A stretch of DNA of 64,000 nt. Origin: Sclerotiophoma versabilis. Its lineage: Eukaryota; Ascomycota; Dothideomycetes; Pleosporales; Didymellaceae. The notes below the pieces were generated by a model. It had not been told where the DNA came from, searched no databases, and saw nothing but the letters and a program-made list of their open reading frames with translations. Where the stretch lies: positions 1,922,001-1,986,000 of the forward strand of contig JAAROD010000033.1 of assembly GCA_012274445.1 (NCBI GenBank), given 5' to 3'. The position numbers were made by a program, and so were the translations under genes. Below are positions 60,304 to 64,000 of the stretch, one piece after another (the first letter of the stretch is position 1; each line of letters starts with the position of its first letter).

Positions 60304-62566
60304 ATGACCGTAGCTAACTCTCCAAGGAAGAAAAGAAGAGCGTCAAGTCTTCTTCCCAACAGGCGGAAACCAGGTCCCAAGGTGATGGCAGTGGAGGTGA
60401 AGGCCGAAGATATGGAGGCATCCATTGCTGCGGCCAAGGCCGCGTTTGACGCTGCTATAGAGAATGAACAAGATCTGGACAATTACACCAAGAAGCACAA
60501 TGATCTGCTAGCGCAGGAAGACAAAAATGCTTGGGATCGCGAGGCGAGGCCAAAACTCAACTCAAGAGTACATGAAGATATTCTGGAGAGAAAGGCTGAT
60601 GCCATCATCCGAGCGATCCGAGAGTATGAGCGCCGAAAGACGTTCGGCAACATACCCTCCGAAGCACTGCCTGGTCCAGAGACACTAGATATGGGAGGTC
60701 AATTTCTGACCAATAAAGACCGCATCGAGAAGAAAAGCCTGTTGTACCGGATAGCATACGATGTGCCTAAAGGCGCACTGCTGCATCTGCATTTCAATGC
60801 AGAGTTGTATCCTGAGCGGCTTCTGAAGGAAGCCAGAAAGATGGACAACATGTATATTCGTAGCATTCGACCTTTGACAAAGAAAGAGGATCTTGATGTT
60901 ACTGAAGTAGTCTTCAATGTCATGGACGAGGACCAGGTGGAGAAGAGTGTGGATATCTTCTCCGAGGACTACAATGGTGTTCACTGGAGGTCACCTGACT
61001 GGAAGCTCAAAGTGTGGATGAAATGGCGCGATTTCCAGAAAGAATTCGATGCGCGTTTCCACGAGGACTTCCCCGGTCCGGATTATTCGGATCAACCTGA
61101 GACGCCAAAAATACCTGAAGACACAAGCTGCGGAGGCGAGGTGCGCGTCGAGTTGAATCGTACAGAAAAGTGGCTATTGTCTAAGATGGTGCTCAGTCCA
61201 GACGAAGCTTATGGACCAGATCAGACAGTGAATGGGTAGGTTGTACGTATAAACGCGAGATTTTGCAATACTGACGGTTTTTTAGTGTTTGGGCAAGATT
61301 TAACCAAGCAACTCGATGTTTTAAAGGTTTGTTGAACTACGAGAAAGTGTACACCTGGTACATCGAGCAGGCGATCGATCGTATGATCGAGGAGAAAATC
61401 ATGTACGCCGAATTAAGGCCCATGCTGCTTGACAAGTCCATTCCCAGCAATGACGGCAAACGTCAAATTACTAATGCCGAGCAAATGAAGCTCATTATAG
61501 CAGGCGTTGCAGCTAAGAAAGCTAAACTTGCGAAGAAGAATGAACTTCGTAAGTTCCCGTTCGGACTGAAGATCATATACTGCACGCCGCGTTCCATTCC
61601 TAAGGCGATGATGCGAGAGGAGATGAAGCACTGCATTGATCTGAAGTTACAGTTTCCGGACTTAATCTGCGGTATGCCTCCCTACTCTATCGAACCATGT
61701 CACTCGTCTTACATCTCTAGGATTTGATCTTGTCGGAGCAGAAGACCGGCCAAACCACATTGGGTTCTACAGGACAGAGCTACTTGCATTCCAAAAGACG
61801 TGTAGAAACACCTTCATTGACGGCGAGCCACTCAAAATCCCTTTCCTGTTTCACGCCGGTGAGACTCTTCTCGACACTGGTGGTTCCAGCGACCCAAAGA
61901 ACTCAAATCTGTATGATGCTGCACTACTAGATTCTAAGCGGATTGGACATGGATTTGCCCTAATGAAACATCCTCACCTATTGGAAAAGTTCAGACGTAA
62001 CCCGAACAAGCCAGGTTCCGGCATCTGCGTCGAACTTTGCCCCATTTCGAACGAGCTCCTTCATCTGTGCAGAAACATCAAGGAGCATCCGTTTCCTGAG
62101 CTTCTGGCTGCTGGTATCCCCTGCACCGTGAACAGTGACAATCCCTCGCTTTTTAGGTATGTTTTCCCCCTTCAGATATTCATTCTCAGATATTGATTTT
62201 TGGCAAAGCAATTCGATGCAACATGAATTTTATCAAATCATGGTTGGCGCCCCCACAATCTCGCTCTACAGCTGGAAGCAGCTCGCACGCTGGAGTATCG
62301 AGTACAGCTGCCTCAACAAGAAAGAGCAAGAAAAGGGTCAGCACTATCTAGACGAGGATTGGAAGAAATTCTGTTCAGACGTAGTGGACACGTTTGAAAA
62401 ACAGCTGATGAAGGAGAAGGACGGCAGTCTTGAGATTGACGAAGACAAGGCGGAGTATGTGTACAGAACGATGACGGGAACCAATTTCGGCATGGGCCGA
62501 CCGAACAACAACGACATGTCTGAAACGGCTCCAACGGAAGAACTGGCAATCAAGGAGGACGCCTGA
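60304..62566 (+). CDS. ADGF/ADA2-like adenosine deaminase family protein
   Basis: Four exons (60304-61235, 61286-61671, 61721-62156, 62209-62566) with introns of 49-52 nt give 703 aa in frame. The fold of metal-dependent purine deaminases is clear: HLHF (H161, H163), FHAGET (H484, E487), RIGHGF (H516) and NSDNP (D579). The first two and H516 are expected zinc ligands, E487 and H516 catalytic. The last motif reads SDNP where ADA, ADA2 and AMP deaminase have DDP, so one acidic residue is Asn. The N-terminus has KKRR and acidic-basic stretches but no signal peptide, unlike secreted ADGFs. The likely role is deamination of adenosine or a related purine; the substrate is not settled by sequence. 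The first in-frame ATG is used as start. Confidence 0.85.
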
Positions 62567-63392
62567 ACAATACCTTTCGGCTAGCTGCAGCTACACACGA
62601 CACATTCTTTGCCCTCTAGTCGAGTCGCGGTCCAAGCCAGATCACGCAGCGATCCGGTCTAGAAGTCCCCTTCTGTACTTTCGCGGTCGACATAGTACGT
62701 CGTGATGTCCCACGTTGAAGTAGCATCCAGCCTTCTCCCGCCCAAATGACAATTACACGCGACATTGCCGTCCCCTCCGGGCCTGGCGCAGCGGGACGGG
62801 GATCTGTAATGTTGCGCTGGAGTAGCAAAGTAGCAAGATAATTATGTGTGCGCAACAGGCGATATTATTCCCCTTACGTTAGTGTTTTAGAAATCGAAGC
62901 TCGCTCTGCGTTGGTTGAGCTTCTTCTCCCTCTCCGTCTGTAGTGTCAACTAGCATCCATTTGTCCACACTGCTCCTGCTGTGATTCGCGTCTCCAGCAC
63001 GCTTGGCGGGGTCTTGAGTTGACGTGACACCCGCACTTGAGCTGCTATGTGCATAGCGCGCGGTCCCAGCGTTCTGACATCGTCGCCATTTCGCACTGCG
63101 TTGCTTATGCCTAACTACCGAACCATGCCCGGCCGAGACACGTGTTGAAAGCCGGCAGTCGAGGATGTTTGTAGCGAATCGTCTTCTTTTGGTAAGTCAC
63201 GCAGTGCAATGCTCATACCGCGCTTGTATCATTCGCACAATCACACACCAGCCAGTGAAAGCAGAATTGAATTGAATTGAATAACGCGTTTGCAGGACTA
63301 CCAATGATCAAGGCAGAGAGATATGTGTGCCAAGCTGACAAGAAATCAGAATACCCTCTCATTACCACTTTCTCGCTCTTACTACCACTTTC
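62567..63392. other. Convergent intergenic region
   Basis: About 825 bp between the deaminase stop codon and the 3' end of the SRPBCC gene. It contains GAATTGAATTGAATTGAAT near 63,262-63,280. No gene is supported; the plus-strand frames at 63277-63594 run antisense to the SRPBCC exon. Confidence 0.55.
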
Positions 63393-63970
63393 TCACTTCC
63401 CAGCAGCCTCCTTCTCACAAACCGTCTTCAAATCCGCATTATACTGCTCCCACCCCTTGCGCGTCTTCTCCTTCATCCCCGCACTCCGACCCACCACATT
63501 ATCGCCAAAAAGCAGAGACGCCAGCGCACCGCTGAAGATCTCTTCCTGGGTGAATGTCGTGCCGCCGGGCGTTGTTTCCGAGGGCGTGAAGTAGAAGGAG
63601 TGCGTGCCTGTGAAGACGAAGGGGATGGAGCCTGTCCAGGAAAAGTGCGAGGGTGTGTTGGTCTGGGTGGGCGTTAGATGGGCGTTGGATGGCGTTGGAT
63701 GGCGTTGGATGGCGTTGGATGGCGTTGGATGGCGTTGGATGGCGTTGGATGGCGTTGGATGGGCTGAGAGGGGAGGGACAGAGGGGAAGGACAGAGAGAG
63801 TTGAGAGAGAGAGAGTTGGGGCTTTCTACCTGCATAACCCCCGTGAACGCGGGAGAATTCGCGAGCTTCACGGAGACTTTGTCGCCTTTTGCGAGCTCAG
63901 TGCCTGGTTTTGGTGATGTGATGGATTCGAATGCGCGCGTGTAGCTGGGGAGAGCGGTGAAATCGAGAAA
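63393..63970 (-). CDS. SRPBCC (START-like) domain protein, 5' end outside window
   Basis: Two exons are visible: 63970-63830 (FLDFTALPSYTRAFESITSP...FTGVMQ) and 63662-63393 (TNTPSHFSWTGSIPFVFTG...EKEAAGK). They join in phase across a 167-nt intron (63663-63829). An acceptor-like CTAG after a GCTGAT branch-like site, at 63971-63974, marks another intron that runs out of the window, so the start is not visible. The sequence fits the fungal SRPBCC/polyketide-cyclase-like fold, in which a lipid- or aromatic-binding cavity is formed by a beta sheet and a long C-terminal helix, seen here as KGWEQYNADLKTVCEKEA. The ligand is unknown. The intron contains a 10-bp minisatellite. Confidence 0.72.
63671..63760. 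repeat. 10-bp minisatellite in an intron
   Basis: Eight perfect copies of GGCGTTGGAT (63681-63760) plus a degenerate copy (GCGTTAGATG, 63671-63680). It lies wholly in the 167-nt intron of the SRPBCC gene. On the gene's strand the unit is ATCCAACGCC. Confidence 0.92.
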
Positions 63971-64000
63971 CTAGCTTGGATATCAGCATCAAGTCCCGCT

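Noticed and set aside
36000..64000. tRNA or rRNA genes
   Set aside because: I scanned for GTTCGA-type T-arm signatures and found none in a cloverleaf context; this was by eye and is not exhaustive.

Overview
The window is a stretch of filamentous ascomycete (Pezizomycotina) genome made of two sharply different halves. Short introns (about 47-170 nt) with GTRNGT-like donors and CTAAC/CTGAC branch sites, and the set of recognisable genes, fit this group. The AT-rich transposon block beside GC-balanced gene space resembles the isochore genomes of some Dothideomycetes; that class assignment is an inference.

Left half (1 to about 35,900): an AT-rich graveyard of transposons in which CpA and TpG are almost absent and stop codons are everywhere, the signature of repeat-induced point mutation (RIP). 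It can still be parsed. Element I is a Ty3/gypsy chromovirus relic (915-9093, minus, 206-bp LTRs, target duplication ATAGC) with a solo LTR (3883-4380) inside its integrase region. Element II is a chromovirus relic (9602-23309, plus, about 498-bp LTRs, target duplication ATATC) that contains Element III, a third gypsy relic (15948-22656, minus, 187-bp LTRs, target duplication ATTAG). Further right lie three pogo/Fot1-like DDE transposon relics (23362-25200, 26751-28615 and a truncated one at about 32450-33877), a long-inverted-repeat element (30761-32372), a weakly mutated LTR of the Element II family (33878-34376) and a short element with about 120-bp terminal direct repeats (34377-35779).

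Right half (about 35,900 to 64,000): ordinary gene space. In order: a GPI-anchored Ser/Thr-rich cell-wall protein (minus), a repeat-laden spacer, a Sac7/Bag7-type RhoGAP (minus), the mitochondrial chaperone Tim9, a candidate 41-aa protein, a Dcg1-like Asp/Glu/hydantoin racemase, an F-box protein, an unrecognised protein, a broken HET-domain (heterokaryon incompatibility) gene, a candidate 167-aa Cys-containing protein, a single-pass membrane protein, divergent PEX4 (peroxisomal E2) and RRP46 (exosome), a four-helix membrane protein (minus), an ADGF/ADA2-like deaminase with four exons, and the 3' part of an SRPBCC-fold protein whose intron holds a 10-bp minisatellite.

The genes do not form a single pathway. 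They are mostly housekeeping genes (protein import, RNA decay, peroxisome biogenesis, Rho signalling) at the edge of a heterochromatin-like repeat block. The HET relic and the cell-wall protein are the accessory-flavoured members. All gene models were spliced by eye from frame continuity, splice consensus and family similarity; no search was run.
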